64,000 bases of DNA from Curvibacter lanceolatus ATCC 14669 (GTDB lineage Bacteria; Pseudomonadota; Gammaproteobacteria; Burkholderiales; Burkholderiaceae_C), in assembly GCF_000381265.1 (NCBI RefSeq), contig NZ_KB906265.1, forward strand, positions 62,001 to 126,000, written 5' to 3'. Shown here piece by piece: positions 8,560 to 18,182 of this stretch (positions within the stretch are counted from its first letter, which is position 1; every line of letters starts with the position of its first letter). The notes beneath the pieces were generated by a model that saw nothing but the letters and a program-made list of their open reading frames with translations, did no database searches and was not told the origin of the DNA. The translations under genes and the position numbers were made by a program.

Positions 8560-8749
8560 GGCGTTCTCCGGACACGGCCTGACGGCCTTTTGACACGGCA
8601 ACTGTAGGGCGCGGCCCCGGCACGGATCGATCAAACAACAGGCCTTTCCGCGGCTTCATCGGCTGATCGGCAACAGGCCGGATTTCCATAATCGACAGCA
8701 ACCCGGAGAACCCACCGCCACCCAGACCGCCAACCCCGCGAGACCCGAC
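8560..8749. promoter_or_regulatory. Divergent flgA/flgB control region
   Basis: This 190-base gap must hold the promoters of both the flgA and flgB transcripts. I looked for TAAA-N15-GCCGATAA and for -24/-12 elements on both strands and found no convincing match. CATAAT at 8686-8691 could be a -10 box for flgB, but without a good -35 box. Confidence 0.4.
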
Positions 8750-9205
8750 ATGCTCAACAAGATCACCCAACCCATCGACTTTCAGGCCAAGGCACTGTCC
8801 CTGCGCTCCGAACGTCAACGGACGATCGCGAGCAACATCGCCAACGCGGACACCCCCGGCTACGTGGCCCGTGACTTCAAGTTCGCCGATGCCATGCGTG
8901 ACATCAACGCCATGTCGGACCTGACGCTGAAGATGAGCCCGTCGGGCGACGCCGCAGCCAGTGCCGGCAGCGCCGCCGCCGCGGCCGGCATGAGCCAGCC
9001 CGGGCACATCCCGCTGCCTGTGTTGTCGACCACCTCGCTGCAACAGGGATACACCGTGGCCTCGCAACCCGCCATGGACAACAACACGGTGGACCTGGAC
9101 CGCGAACGCGCCAACTTTGTCGACAACTCGGTCCGCTACGAGGCCACGCTGCGTTTCATCAATGGCTACACCAAGACCATTCTGAGCGCCATCCAGGGCC
9201 AGTGA
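8750..9205 (+). CDS. flgB: Flagellar proximal rod protein FlgB
   Basis: Structural subunit of the proximal rod in the periplasm, exported without a cleaved signal. The 151-residue length is usual. It carries the N-terminal rod signature RTIASNIANADTPGYVARDFKF and the C-terminal coiled segment ending RFINGYTKTILSAIQGQ. The middle is Ala/Gly-rich. It opens the flgBCDEFGHIJKL run; flgC starts 28 bases later. Confidence 0.96.
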   Translation: MLNKITQPIDFQAKALSLRSERQRTIASNIANADTPGYVARDFKFADAMRDINAMSDLTLKMSPSGDAAASAGSAAAAAGMSQPGHIPLPVLSTTSLQQGYTVASQPAMDNNTVDLDRERANFVDNSVRYEATLRFINGYTKTILSAIQGQ

Positions 9206-9233
9206 ACGGCTGAACTGAACAGGAAAGACCACC

Positions 9234-9641
9234 ATGTCGATGTTCTCGATCTTCAACGTCTCCGGCAGCGCCATCAGCGCGCAGTCGCAGCGCCTCAACG
9301 TGGTGGCCAGCAACCTGGCCAACGCCGATGCCGTGGCCGGACCCGATGGCCAGACCTACAAGGCCAGACAGGTGGTGTTCCAGACCGTGCCCATGGCCGA
9401 CAACGGCACCACCGCCGGGGTCAAGGTCACCTCCATCACCGAAAACAACACCCCGGGCCGCAAGGATTTCGACCCCTACCACCCGATGGCCGATGCCGAG
9501 GGCTTTGTCGCGCACTCCAACGTGAACCCGGTGGAAGAGATGGTCAACATGATCTCGGCCTCGCGCGGCTACCAGAACAACGTGGAAGTGATGAACACCG
9601 CCAAGTCATTGCTGCTCAAGACCCTGCAAATGGGTTCCTAA
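9234..9641 (+). CDS. flgC: Flagellar proximal rod protein FlgC
   Basis: Second proximal rod subunit, 135 residues. The N-terminal helix has the rod/hook signature RLNVVASNLANADAVAGPDGQ, and the C-terminus has the FlgC pattern VNPVEEMVNMISASRGYQNNVEVMNTAKSL, which pairs with the N-terminal helix in the assembled rod. It sits between flgB and flgD with short gaps, as in the standard operon. Confidence 0.96.
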   Translation: MSMFSIFNVSGSAISAQSQRLNVVASNLANADAVAGPDGQTYKARQVVFQTVPMADNGTTAGVKVTSITENNTPGRKDFDPYHPMADAEGFVAHSNVNPVEEMVNMISASRGYQNNVEVMNTAKSLLLKTLQMGS

Positions 9642-9665
9642 ACACCGGCCAACAGGACTTTCACC

Positions 9666-10382
9666 ATGACCATCTCCTTTGACGCCACCAACGGCTACTC
9701 GTACGCCACCAGCACCGGGGCCAAGGCCACCAGCGGAACGTCGAGCAGCACCAGTGCCAATGGCATCAACACCACCAGCGCGGCCGACCAGCAAGACCGC
9801 TTCCTGAAGCTGCTGGTGGCCCAGATGACCCACCAGGACCCGATGAACCCGGTGGACAACGCCCAGATGACCTCGCAGATCGCACAGATCAACACCGTCA
9901 CCGGCATCCAGCAGCTCAACACCACCATGCAGACCATGGCCAGCCAGTTCTCGTCCATGCAGCTGATGCAGGGGGGTGGCCTGATCGGCCATGAGGTGCT
10001 CACGGCAGGCGACACCATGACGATCACCGCCGGCACAGGCACAAGCGCAGGCAAGGCCACCGCCACCGGCACCTTCGATCTGCCCAGCAATGCCGCCGAT
10101 GTGAAAGTGCAGATCACCGACGCCAGTGGCTCGCTGGTGGCCACGGTGCCCATGGGCACCCAGAGCGCCGGTCGCCACGACGTGACCTGGGATGCCTCTT
10201 CCTACAAGGGCACCGGTCCGTTGAAGTTCTCGGTCACGGCCAAGAACGGCAGCGCCAGCGTCACCCCCACCACCTACTCGCACGACGTGGTCAGCTCAGT
10301 GGGCACCAGCAACGGCGCCCTGGCCATCTCGCTGCAAAACGGCGGCACGGTGAGCTACGACAAGATCGTTTCGGTCTATTGA
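9666..10382 (+). CDS. flgD: Hook assembly scaffold FlgD
   Basis: Forms the temporary hook cap needed for FlgE polymerisation. The 238 residues comprise a Ser/Thr/Gly-rich N-terminus, the conserved FlgD segment DRFLKLLVAQMTHQDPMNPVDNAQMTSQIAQ at about 38-70, and a C-terminal Ig-like/Tudor-like part with SAGRHDVTWDASSYKGTGPL. The gene ends 35 bases before flgE. Confidence 0.96.
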   Translation: MTISFDATNGYSYATSTGAKATSGTSSSTSANGINTTSAADQQDRFLKLLVAQMTHQDPMNPVDNAQMTSQIAQINTVTGIQQLNTTMQTMASQFSSMQLMQGGGLIGHEVLTAGDTMTITAGTGTSAGKATATGTFDLPSNAADVKVQITDASGSLVATVPMGTQSAGRHDVTWDASSYKGTGPLKFSVTAKNGSASVTPTTYSHDVVSSVGTSNGALAISLQNGGTVSYDKIVSVY

Positions 10383-10417
10383 TCCACGTCCCCCCTCTCG
10401 CATCCAAGGAGCACAAC

Positions 10418-11683
10418 ATGGGCTTTCAAGCAGGACTCTCGGGACTCAACGCCTCTTCCAAGGGCCTTGACGTCATCGGCAACAACATCGCCAACGCCAA
10501 CACCTACGGCATGAAGGCCTCGCGCGCCGAATTTTCGGAGCTTGTCTCTTCGGCCATCGGGGTGTCGGGCGGCGACAACGCAGGCATCGGCGTCACCGTG
10601 GGCGCCGTGTCGCAGCAGTTCTCGCAGGGCACGCTGAACATCACCGGCAACAACCTCGATGCCGCCATCAACGGCAATGGTTTCTTCCAGTTGCAGGAGG
10701 CCGATGGTTCTGCCGGCTATACGCGGGCCGGCAACTTCAAACTCGACAAGAACGGCTACATCGTCACCAACAACGGTGCCAAGGTGCTGGGCTACCAGAC
10801 CAACCCCACCACCGGCAAGCCCCTGAGCACCAGCCCCACCCCGCTGACCCTGCCCACCTCAGGCTCGATCGCAGCCAAGGCCACGGCCGACGACACCAGC
10901 ACCTCGCCCACCACCTACGGCGCCACGGCCAAGTTCAACCTGCCGGCCAACGCCACGGTGGACACCACGCTGACCGCAGCCGACCCCCTGCTGGGCCAGT
11001 ACAGCACCACCTTCAATGCCTACGACTCGCTGGGCAACACGGTGCCGGTCTCCGTCTACTTCCAGAAGACCGCCACGGCCGGCACCTGGAACGTCTACAC
11101 CAAGACCGACACCGGCGCGATCACCGCCGCCACCCCGGCCACCCTGAAGTTCACCGCCAGCGGCGCGCTGGACACCACGGTGGCGGGCAACGGCCAGATC
11201 GCCATCAGCGGCCCGGCCACCCCGGCCGATGGGGCCAACCAGGTGCAGTTCACCCTGGATCTGACGGGCACCACCCAGTTCGCCTCGGCTTTCGCCACCA
11301 ACAACGTGGCCCAGACCGGCTATGCCGACGGCAAGCTCACGGGCGTGAAGATCGGTGCCGACGGCACCCTGACGGCCAGCTATTCCAACGGCACCACCCA
11401 GTCGGCCGGTCAACTGGCCCTGGCCAGCTTCCGCAACAACCAGGGCCTGATGCAGGTCAATGGCGGCGACTGGAAGGAAACCTTCGCCTCCGGCCCACCC
11501 ACCCAGGGCACCCCTGGCAGTGGCAACTTCGGTGCCCTGCAGGCCGGCGCCCTGGAAGAGTCCAACGTCGACCTGACCCAGGAGCTGGTCAACATGATGA
11601 CGGCGCAGCGCTCGTACCAGGCCAACGCCCAGACCATCAAGACCGAAGACCAGATCATGAACACCCTGGTCAACCTGCGCTGA
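10418..11683 (+). CDS. flgE: Flagellar hook protein FlgE
   Basis: Main subunit of the hook, the universal joint. The start at 10418 (MGFQAGLSGLNASSKGLDVIGNNIANANTYG in sense, giving the family N-terminus) has AAGGAG eight bases upstream; an earlier in-frame start would overlap flgD and lacks this site. The 421-residue protein has the flagellar N-terminal motif, a central variable Ala/Thr-rich domain, and the C-terminal motif EESNVDLTQELVNMMTAQRSYQANAQTI. Length is close to that of enterobacterial FlgE. Confidence 0.95.
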   Translation: MGFQAGLSGLNASSKGLDVIGNNIANANTYGMKASRAEFSELVSSAIGVSGGDNAGIGVTVGAVSQQFSQGTLNITGNNLDAAINGNGFFQLQEADGSAGYTRAGNFKLDKNGYIVTNNGAKVLGYQTNPTTGKPLSTSPTPLTLPTSGSIAAKATADDTSTSPTTYGATAKFNLPANATVDTTLTAADPLLGQYSTTFNAYDSLGNTVPVSVYFQKTATAGTWNVYTKTDTGAITAATPATLKFTASGALDTTVAGNGQIAISGPATPADGANQVQFTLDLTGTTQFASAFATNNVAQTGYADGKLTGVKIGADGTLTASYSNGTTQSAGQLALASFRNNQGLMQVNGGDWKETFASGPPTQGTPGSGNFGALQAGALEESNVDLTQELVNMMTAQRSYQANAQTIKTEDQIMNTLVNLR

Positions 11684-11726
11684 TCCTGACGTCAGCGCTG
11701 CCACCCCGCCCCCCTGAGAGCCCACC

Positions 11727-12467
11727 ATGGACCGTTTGATCTACACCGCGATGACGGGCGCCAACGCGGCCACGCAGTTGACCAGCGTGCTGTCCAACAA
11801 CCTGGCCAACGCCTCCACCAACGGCTTTCGGGCCGAGATGACGGCGTACCGCTCGGTGCCTCTGGAAGGTTCGGGGGCCAGCACCCGGGTGTTCGCCCTG
11901 GAAACCACCACCGGTTACAAGAACAGCGCCGGCCCAGCCCAGCGCACCAACAACACCATGGATGCCATGACCCAGGGCAACTCATGGTTCTCGGTTCAAG
12001 GGCTCGATGGCACCGAGGCCTACACGCGCAACGGCGCCATGCAGATCTCGTCCACCGGCACCCTGGTCAACACCGCCGGCCTGCCCATCCTGTCAGACGG
12101 GGGGGCCCCCATCGACGTACCGCCGAATGCCGAACTGTCAATCGGCAACGACGGCACCATCTCGGCCAAGACCGCCGGACAGCCGCCCAACACCCTGGGT
12201 CGGCTCAAGCTGGTCACGCCCACGGCGGACGACCCCTTGCGCCGCGGCGCGGACGGCCTGTTCCGTGCCGCCTCCGGCAACCCGCTGAACGCCGACGCCA
12301 CCGCCAAACTGCAGACCGGCGCCCTCGAAGGCTCCAACGTGAACTCGGTCGAAGCCATGGTCGGCCTGATCCAGGCCGCCCGCCAGTTCGAAAACAACAT
12401 GAAATTGCTGACCAGTGCAGAGAGCAACGACAAGGCCGCCAGCCAGTTGCTCAACGTGCAAGGTTGA
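11727..12467 (+). CDS. flgF: Flagellar rod protein FlgF
   Basis: Proximal rod subunit, 246 residues. The N-terminus [18 protein letters not shown] and [18 protein letters not shown] are diagnostic of FlgF, as is the C-terminal [28 protein letters not shown]. It precedes flgG by 26 bases, the normal order. Confidence 0.96.
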   Translation: MDRLIYTAMTGANAATQLTSVLSNNLANASTNGFRAEMTAYRSVPLEGSGASTRVFALETTTGYKNSAGPAQRTNNTMDAMTQGNSWFSVQGLDGTEAYTRNGAMQISSTGTLVNTAGLPILSDGGAPIDVPPNAELSIGNDGTISAKTAGQPPNTLGRLKLVTPTADDPLRRGADGLFRAASGNPLNADATAKLQTGALEGSNVNSVEAMVGLIQAARQFENNMKLLTSAESNDKAASQLLNVQG

Positions 12468-12493
12468 GCCGACAGCGCACCAGGAGAACCCTC

Positions 12494-13276
12494 ATGATCA
12501 ATTCGCTCTGGATTTCAAAGACCGGCATGGAAGCCCAGCAAACCCAGCTGGACGTGATTTCCAACAACCTGGCCAACGTCTCCACCAACGGTTTCAAGCG
12601 CGCCAACGCCGTGTTCGAAGACCTGATGTACCAGAACCTGCGCCAGGTCGGCTCCAACAGCACCGAACAATCGCAACTGCCCACCGGCCTGCAAGTCGGC
12701 CTGGGGGTGCGCACCGTGGCCACCGCCCGCTCCTTTGCCCAGGGCAGCATGCAGCAGTCGGGCAATTCGCTCGATGTGGCCGTCAAGGGCAATGGCTTCT
12801 TCCAGGTCACCATGCCCGACGGCACCATCGGCTACACGCGAGACGGCTCGTTCCAGCTGGATTCGCAAGGCCGCCTGGTCACCTCGGCCGGCCTGCCCAT
12901 CGCCAACGGCATCACCATCCCGGCCACAGCCCAAAGCGTGTCCATCAGCGCCGACGGCGTGGTCACCGCCACCATCCCCGGCAACACGGCGCCCCAACCC
13001 ATGGGCACCATTGCCCTGGCCAACTTCGTCAACCCCGCCGGCCTGGAGCCCAAGGGCGGCAACCTGTATGCCGAGACGGCCGCCTCGGGCCAGCCCGCCA
13101 CCGGCACCCCGGGCGCCAACGGCCTGGGCACCGTGATGCAGGGCTTTGTCGAAACCTCGAACGTGAACATCGTGCAAGAGCTGGTCAACATGATCCAGAC
13201 CCAGCGCGCCTACGAAATGAACTCCAAGGCGGTGCAGACCACCGACCAGATGCTGCAAAAGCTCAGCCAGATCTGA
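12494..13276 (+). CDS. flgG: Flagellar distal rod protein FlgG
   Basis: Main distal rod subunit. The 260-residue length equals that of the enterobacterial protein. The start [20 protein letters not shown] is preceded by AGGAGA. It carries the rod motif [26 protein letters not shown], the distal-rod segment beginning YQNLRQVG, and the C-terminal [23 protein letters not shown]. It sits in the rod-gene run with normal spacing. Confidence 0.97.
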   Translation: MINSLWISKTGMEAQQTQLDVISNNLANVSTNGFKRANAVFEDLMYQNLRQVGSNSTEQSQLPTGLQVGLGVRTVATARSFAQGSMQQSGNSLDVAVKGNGFFQVTMPDGTIGYTRDGSFQLDSQGRLVTSAGLPIANGITIPATAQSVSISADGVVTATIPGNTAPQPMGTIALANFVNPAGLEPKGGNLYAETAASGQPATGTPGANGLGTVMQGFVETSNVNIVQELVNMIQTQRAYEMNSKAVQTTDQMLQKLSQI

Positions 13277-13320
13277 GTCTGAGCCTGCGCCAAGCCCTCT
13301 GCCCCGCCTGAAGGACTGCC

Positions 13321-14031
13321 ATGAACACCCCCCTTTCCGCCCTGGCCCGCCGGCCCACCCTGCGCCTGACCCTGCTCGCCTGCGTGGCCGCCCTGTGCAC
13401 CGCCTGCGAAACCCTGGCGCCCGTGCCCAAGGTCGATGTGCTGCCCACCACCCCACCCGACCTGGCCCCCATGGCCCACGCGGCACCCGCCTCGGCCGGC
13501 AGCCTGTTCCGCACCTCGGCCTACCGCCCCGCCTTCGAAGACCGGCGCGCCCGTCTGGTGGGCGATGTGGTCACCGTCCAGATCGTCGAGAGCGTGACGG
13601 CCAGCACCAAGGTGTCCACCGACACGGCGCGCAAGTCCAACACCTCGTCGGGAATCTCGGCCTTCCCGTTCCTGTCCAGTTCCACGGCCGGCAAGCTCAA
13701 CCTGGGCGCCACCACCGACAACACCTTCTCCGGCAAGGGCGATGTCGAAGCCGCCAACACCTTCACCGGCACCATCACCACCACCGTCATCGACGTGCTG
13801 CCCAACGGCCACCTGGTGGTCAGTGGCGAAAAGCAGATCGGCCTGAACCAGACGGTCGACGTGATGAAGTTCTCGGGCACGGTCGATCCGCGCTCGCTGC
13901 AGCCGGGCTCCATCGTGGCCTCCACCCAGGTGGCCAATGTGCGCATCCACTCGCGGGGCCGCGGCGGCGCCGACGAAGCCCAGACAATTGGCTGGTTGTC
14001 CCGATTCTTTTCGACGCTTAGCCCGTTCTGA
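13321..14031 (+). CDS. flgH: Flagellar L-ring lipoprotein FlgH
   Basis: Outer-membrane bushing around the rod. The 236-residue precursor has an Arg-rich start, a hydrophobic core and a candidate lipidation site at Cys29 (LCTAC followed by E); Cys21 in LLAC is an alternative. The mature part carries FlgH motifs FRTSAYRPAFEDRRARLVGDVVTV, EAANTFTGTITTTV and GEKQIGLNQ, and ends with EAQTIGWLSRFFSTLSPF, closely matching the family C-terminus. AAGGA lies just upstream of the start. Confidence 0.95.
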   Translation: MNTPLSALARRPTLRLTLLACVAALCTACETLAPVPKVDVLPTTPPDLAPMAHAAPASAGSLFRTSAYRPAFEDRRARLVGDVVTVQIVESVTASTKVSTDTARKSNTSSGISAFPFLSSSTAGKLNLGATTDNTFSGKGDVEAANTFTGTITTTVIDVLPNGHLVVSGEKQIGLNQTVDVMKFSGTVDPRSLQPGSIVASTQVANVRIHSRGRGGADEAQTIGWLSRFFSTLSPF

Positions 14032-14051
14032 AAGCTCCCAGAATGTGAAGC

Positions 14052-15206
14052 ATGAACTCCATGCTCGCATTCACAAGCGCCAGGCCAGACGCCCGCCCCT
14101 GGGTCCGCGGCTTGGCGACCCTGGTTCTGATCGCCCTGGCCCTGACCGGCCTGCCCGCCCAGGCGGTGCGCATCAAGGAAGTGGCGGCCATCCAGGGCGT
14201 GCGCAGCAACTCGCTGACCGGCTATGGCCTGGTGGTGGGGCTGGATGGCACGGGTGACCAGACCACCCAGATGCCCTACACCACCCAGAGCCTGTCCAAC
14301 TACATGCAGCAACTGGGCATCACCCTGCCCGCCGGCTCGGCCCAGTTGCAACTCAAGAACGTGGCCGCGGTGATCGTCACCGCCCAGCTGCCGGCCTTTG
14401 CCCAGCCCGGCCAGACCATTGACATCAACGTCTCTTCCATCGGCAACGCCAAGTCGCTCAAGGGCGGCACCCTGGTCACCACCCCGCTGCGCGGTGTGGA
14501 CGGCGAGATCTACGCCCTGGCCCAGGGCAACCTGGTGGTGGGCGGCGCTGGCGCCTCGGCCGGCGGCAGCAAAGTGCAGATCAACCACCTGAGCGCGGGT
14601 CGCATCCCGGGCGGCGCCCAGGTCGAACGCTCGGTGCCCACCCCGCTGCAGGATGGCGACACCATCAGCCTGGGCCTGAACGCCTCCGACTTCCAGACCG
14701 CCCGCCACGTGGCCGCGGCCATCAACAACAAGCTGGGCAATGGCATCGCCCGCGCCCTGGACGGCCGCACCGTGCAGGTCAAGGCGCCCAACGACCCCAA
14801 TGCCCGGGTGAACTTCATCGCCGATCTGGAAGAGCTGTCGATCGAATCCATGGTGCCCGCCGCCAAGGTGGTGATGAACACGCGCACCGGCTCCATCGTG
14901 CTCAACCAGGCCGTGACCCTGGGCCCTTGCGCCATCGCGCACGGCAACCTGTCGGTCACCATCAGCTCGACCCCGGTGATCAGCCAGCCCAATGCCCTGT
15001 CGGGCGGCCAGACCGTGGTGGCCCAGAAAGCCGATATCCAGATCAAGCAGGATCCGGGCATCATCATGAACCTGCCGGCCTCGCCGCAACTGGCCGATGT
15101 GGTGCGCGCCCTCAACGCGTTGGGCGCCACCCCGCAGGACCTGCTGGCCATTTTGCAAGCCATCAAGGCCGCAGGGGCCCTGAACGCGGAGCTGGAGGTG
15201 ATCTGA
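14052..15206 (+). CDS. flgI: Flagellar P-ring protein FlgI
   Basis: Periplasmic ring anchored in peptidoglycan, assembled with FlgA. The 384-residue precursor has a signal peptide with a long n-region, cleaved near LPAQA. It is followed by the family N-terminus VRIKEVAAIQGVRSNSLTGYGLVVGLDGTGD. Further FlgI landmarks are SIGNAKSLKGGTLVTTPLRGVDG and the C-terminal NALGATPQDLLAILQAIKAAGALNAELEVI. The next gene begins one base after the stop codon. Confidence 0.97.
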   Translation: MNSMLAFTSARPDARPWVRGLATLVLIALALTGLPAQAVRIKEVAAIQGVRSNSLTGYGLVVGLDGTGDQTTQMPYTTQSLSNYMQQLGITLPAGSAQLQLKNVAAVIVTAQLPAFAQPGQTIDINVSSIGNAKSLKGGTLVTTPLRGVDGEIYALAQGNLVVGGAGASAGGSKVQINHLSAGRIPGGAQVERSVPTPLQDGDTISLGLNASDFQTARHVAAAINNKLGNGIARALDGRTVQVKAPNDPNARVNFIADLEELSIESMVPAAKVVMNTRTGSIVLNQAVTLGPCAIAHGNLSVTISSTPVISQPNALSGGQTVVAQKADIQIKQDPGIIMNLPASPQLADVVRALNALGATPQDLLAILQAIKAAGALNAELEVI

Positions 15207-15207
15207 C

Positions 15208-16134
15208 ATGGCACTCTCGCCGCTGGTCAACAACCAGCTCGCCACGGACTCGAGGTCGCTCGACAACCTCAAGCTCCAGGCCGGGCAAAAAGATCCTGCC
15301 GCGATCCAGGAGGCGGCCAAGCAGTTCGAATCGCTGTTCATGCGAGAGATGCTCAAGAGCATGCGCGAGGCCACGATGAAGTCAGGCATGCTCGACAGCG
15401 CCCAGGAGAACATGGGCACCGACATGCTCGACCAGCAGTTCTCGGTGCAAATGTCGGGCAAGCCCGGCGGCCTGTCCGACCTGATTGCCAAGCAGTTGTC
15501 GCGCCAGATGGGCGTGCCCGAAACCCCGGCCTTCGAGACCCCCAGCACGCTGTCGCTGGGCAACCGCATGAGCGGCGTGCTGCCCGGCAAGTCGCAGGGC
15601 GCCGCCCCGGCCTCGGCCACGTCAACGACCCCGGTCAAGACCACCGCCAGCCAGGCCGCCTTCGTGCAACGCCTGCAGGGTGCCGCCGCCAAGGTGGAGC
15701 AGCAAAGCGGCATTCCGGCCAGCTACATGCTGGGCCAGGCCGGCCACGAGACCGGCTGGGGCAAGCACGAGATCAAGAACGCCAACGGCAGCCCCTCGTA
15801 CAACCTGTTCGGCATCAAGGCCGGGCCGGGCTGGACCGGCAAAGTGGCCACCGTGACCACCACCGAGTACGTGAACGGCGAGGCCCGCAAGACCACCGCC
15901 AAGTTCCGCGCCTACGACAATTACGAGCAATCGTTCCAGGACTACGCGAAGCTGATCAACCAGAGCCCGCGCTACGCCAACGCCCGCCAGCAGACCGGCT
16001 CGGTGGTCGCCTTTGCCAACGAACTGCAGCGCGCCGGCTACGCCACCGATCCGTCCTACGCCAGCAAGCTCAGCAAGGCCATCAACACCACGCAGCAACT
16101 GCAGCGCAACCAACCCTGGCGAGGTGTCGCATGA
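15208..16134 (+). CDS. flgJ: Rod cap and peptidoglycan hydrolase FlgJ
   Basis: Two-domain protein. Residues 1-100 are the rod-capping domain (AAKQFESLFMREMLKSMREAT). Residues about 150-308 are a glucosaminidase/muramidase domain that opens the cell wall for the rod. The putative catalytic Glu is E181 in GQAGHETGWGK, followed by the NLFGIKAGPGW motif and YDNYEQSFQDYA. The dual-domain form is usual in beta- and gammaproteobacteria. The stop overlaps the flgK start by four bases. Confidence 0.96.
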   Translation: MALSPLVNNQLATDSRSLDNLKLQAGQKDPAAIQEAAKQFESLFMREMLKSMREATMKSGMLDSAQENMGTDMLDQQFSVQMSGKPGGLSDLIAKQLSRQMGVPETPAFETPSTLSLGNRMSGVLPGKSQGAAPASATSTTPVKTTASQAAFVQRLQGAAAKVEQQSGIPASYMLGQAGHETGWGKHEIKNANGSPSYNLFGIKAGPGWTGKVATVTTTEYVNGEARKTTAKFRAYDNYEQSFQDYAKLINQSPRYANARQQTGSVVAFANELQRAGYATDPSYASKLSKAINTTQQLQRNQPWRGVA

Positions 16135-18149
16135 GTGGCGGCCTGCTCAACCTGGGCGCACGCGCCCTGATGTCCAACCAGGTGGCCCTGCAGGTCACCG
16201 GCAACAACATCTCCAACGTCAACACGGCCGGCTACTCACGCCAGACCGCGGTGATGAGCGCGGTGCAAGGCGACTTCACCGGCAGCGGCTACATCGGCAA
16301 GGGCGTCGAAGTCTCGACCGTGCAGCGTGTGTACGACGAGTTCCTGACCAAGCAGGCCACCGCCACCGCCTCCATCAAGTCGCTGGACGCCGCACGGGCC
16401 GACAAGGTGTCGCAGATGGAGAACATCTTCCTGGGTGGCACCAATGGCCTCGGGCAGGCCATCAACAACACGATCAACGCCTTCTCTGACGTGGCCAACG
16501 CGCCCACCGACCTGACTGCCCGCACCGTGGCCATCACCCAGGCCCAGGAAATGGCTTCGCGCTTCCAGAGCGCCAGCACCCAGCTCAGCGACCTGCAGCA
16601 GAACACCCAGCTGCAGCTCAAGGATGACCAGACCGTGATCAACTCGCTGGCTCAGCAGCTGGCCAGCCTGAACGCGCAGATCTCCTTCGCCCAAAGCTCG
16701 GGCCAGCCGCCCAACGACCTGCTGGACAAGCGCGACAACCTGCTCACCCAGCTCAACCAGAAGGTGCAGACCACCACCGTCAAGGTGAACGACGGCACCC
16801 TCAGCATCTTCCTGGCCAACCAGCCCCTGGTACTGGGGGCCCAGGCCGCGACGGTGAACTTCACCCAGCCCAATGAATTCCCGGGCGATGGCAACACACT
16901 CAAGCTCAAGATCACCCAGGCTGGCAACGGTCAGACCACCGAGGTCGACGAGAACACCCTGGGCGGTGGCGAGGCCGTGGGCCTGCTGCGCTTCCACAAC
17001 ACCGACCTGGCGGAGGCGCGCAACCTGCTGGGTCGCATGGCAGTGGCGGTGACCACCGACATGAACGAGCAGCACTTTGCCGGTGTGGACCTGAACGGCA
17101 ACACCGGCAAGGCCTTGTTTGCCCCGATCACCATGACCGCCATCGCGGGCGCCAACAACAGCGCGCCTGCGGCGGCACTGGGCGCCTATGTGGCCAACGA
17201 CCAGACCCTGGACGTTGCCACCTACTCCATCACGCTGGGGGCCCCCTCCGGCGGCAGCCCGACCATCGCCAAAGTGATTGCCAACACGGCCAACGGCCCC
17301 ATCGACGTCACCAGCAGCATGGTCACCACCGCGGGGCCACCGCCCTCCTACACCGTGGGCGGCCTGTCCATCAATGCCCTGCCCAGCAGCGCCGGTGGTG
17401 CCGCCGGCGACACCTTCCTGCTGCGCCCCTATGACACGGCCGCCAGCGCCATGAGCGTGGCCCTGTCGTCCCCCGCATCGCTGGCGGTGTCCAACCCGGT
17501 CGTGGCCACACCGGCAGCGGCCAACCAGGGCACGCTGTCTGTCAAGACGATCGCGGCCTCTCCGGCATCGCCCGCCAGCTGGGCCTTGCAGACGGGCAGT
17601 CCGGCCAGCTACTACAGCAACAACGCCAACCTGAACGACACGGTGCAGATCACCTTCACCAGTGCCAACCAGTACAACGTGGTGGACACCACCACCAGCA
17701 CCACCCTGGCCACGGGTGCCAGCTACACGCCGGGCCAGCCCATCAGCTGGAACGGCTGGAACCTGACCCTCAACGGCACGCCGCAGACCGGCGACAGCGT
17801 CACGGTGAAGCAGCCCACCACGGGCATCCAAAAGAATGACGGCGGCAACGCCAAGTCCATGCTGGGGCTGTCCTCGCGCAGCGTCACGGCCGACAAGACG
17901 CCGATGTCGGACCTGTACGCCGGCCTGATGGCCCAGATCGGCGTTCGGGCGCAAAGCGCCCAGTACGCGGCCGATGTGTCAGGCTCGATCGCAGCCAACG
18001 CCGAAGCCGCGCGCACCTCGGTCTCGGGCGTCAATCTGGACGAAGAGGCCGCCCACCTGCTTCAATACCAGCAGGCCTACCAGGCTTCGGCCAAGATCGT
18101 GTCGACCGCCCAGAGCATTTTCGACACCCTGTTGCAGGTCATGCGCTGA
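16131..18149 (+). CDS. flgK: Hook-filament junction protein FlgK (HAP1)
   Basis: First junction subunit between hook and filament, exported with the help of FlgN. The 672-residue protein has the N-terminal LMSNQVALQVTGNNISNVNTAGYSRQ motif, a coiled D1 region, an extended low-complexity Ala/Thr/Ser-rich middle, and the C-terminal GVNLDEEAAHLLQYQQAYQASAKIVSTAQSIFDTLL signature. It is about 120 residues longer than the enterobacterial protein, with the extra length in the surface-exposed middle. It overlaps flgJ by four bases. Confidence 0.96.
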   Translation: MSGGLLNLGARALMSNQVALQVTGNNISNVNTAGYSRQTAVMSAVQGDFTGSGYIGKGVEVSTVQRVYDEFLTKQATATASIKSLDAARADKVSQMENIFLGGTNGLGQAINNTINAFSDVANAPTDLTARTVAITQAQEMASRFQSASTQLSDLQQNTQLQLKDDQTVINSLAQQLASLNAQISFAQSSGQPPNDLLDKRDNLLTQLNQKVQTTTVKVNDGTLSIFLANQPLVLGAQAATVNFTQPNEFPGDGNTLKLKITQAGNGQTTEVDENTLGGGEAVGLLRFHNTDLAEARNLLGRMAVAVTTDMNEQHFAGVDLNGNTGKALFAPITMTAIAGANNSAPAAALGAYVANDQTLDVATYSITLGAPSGGSPTIAKVIANTANGPIDVTSSMVTTAGPPPSYTVGGLSINALPSSAGGAAGDTFLLRPYDTAASAMSVALSSPASLAVSNPVVATPAAANQGTLSVKTIAASPASPASWALQTGSPASYYSNNANLNDTVQITFTSANQYNVVDTTTSTTLATGASYTPGQPISWNGWNLTLNGTPQTGDSVTVKQPTTGIQKNDGGNAKSMLGLSSRSVTADKTPMSDLYAGLMAQIGVRAQSAQYAADVSGSIAANAEAARTSVSGVNLDEEAAHLLQYQQAYQASAKIVSTAQSIFDTLLQVMR

Positions 18150-18182
18150 CCCAACCCACTGAGTGGCTGAAAGGCAGACACC

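Noticed and set aside
8630-8660. A sigma-54 promoter for flgB around GGCACGGATCGATC
   Set aside because: The -24-like GGCACG is not followed by a TGC at the required distance.
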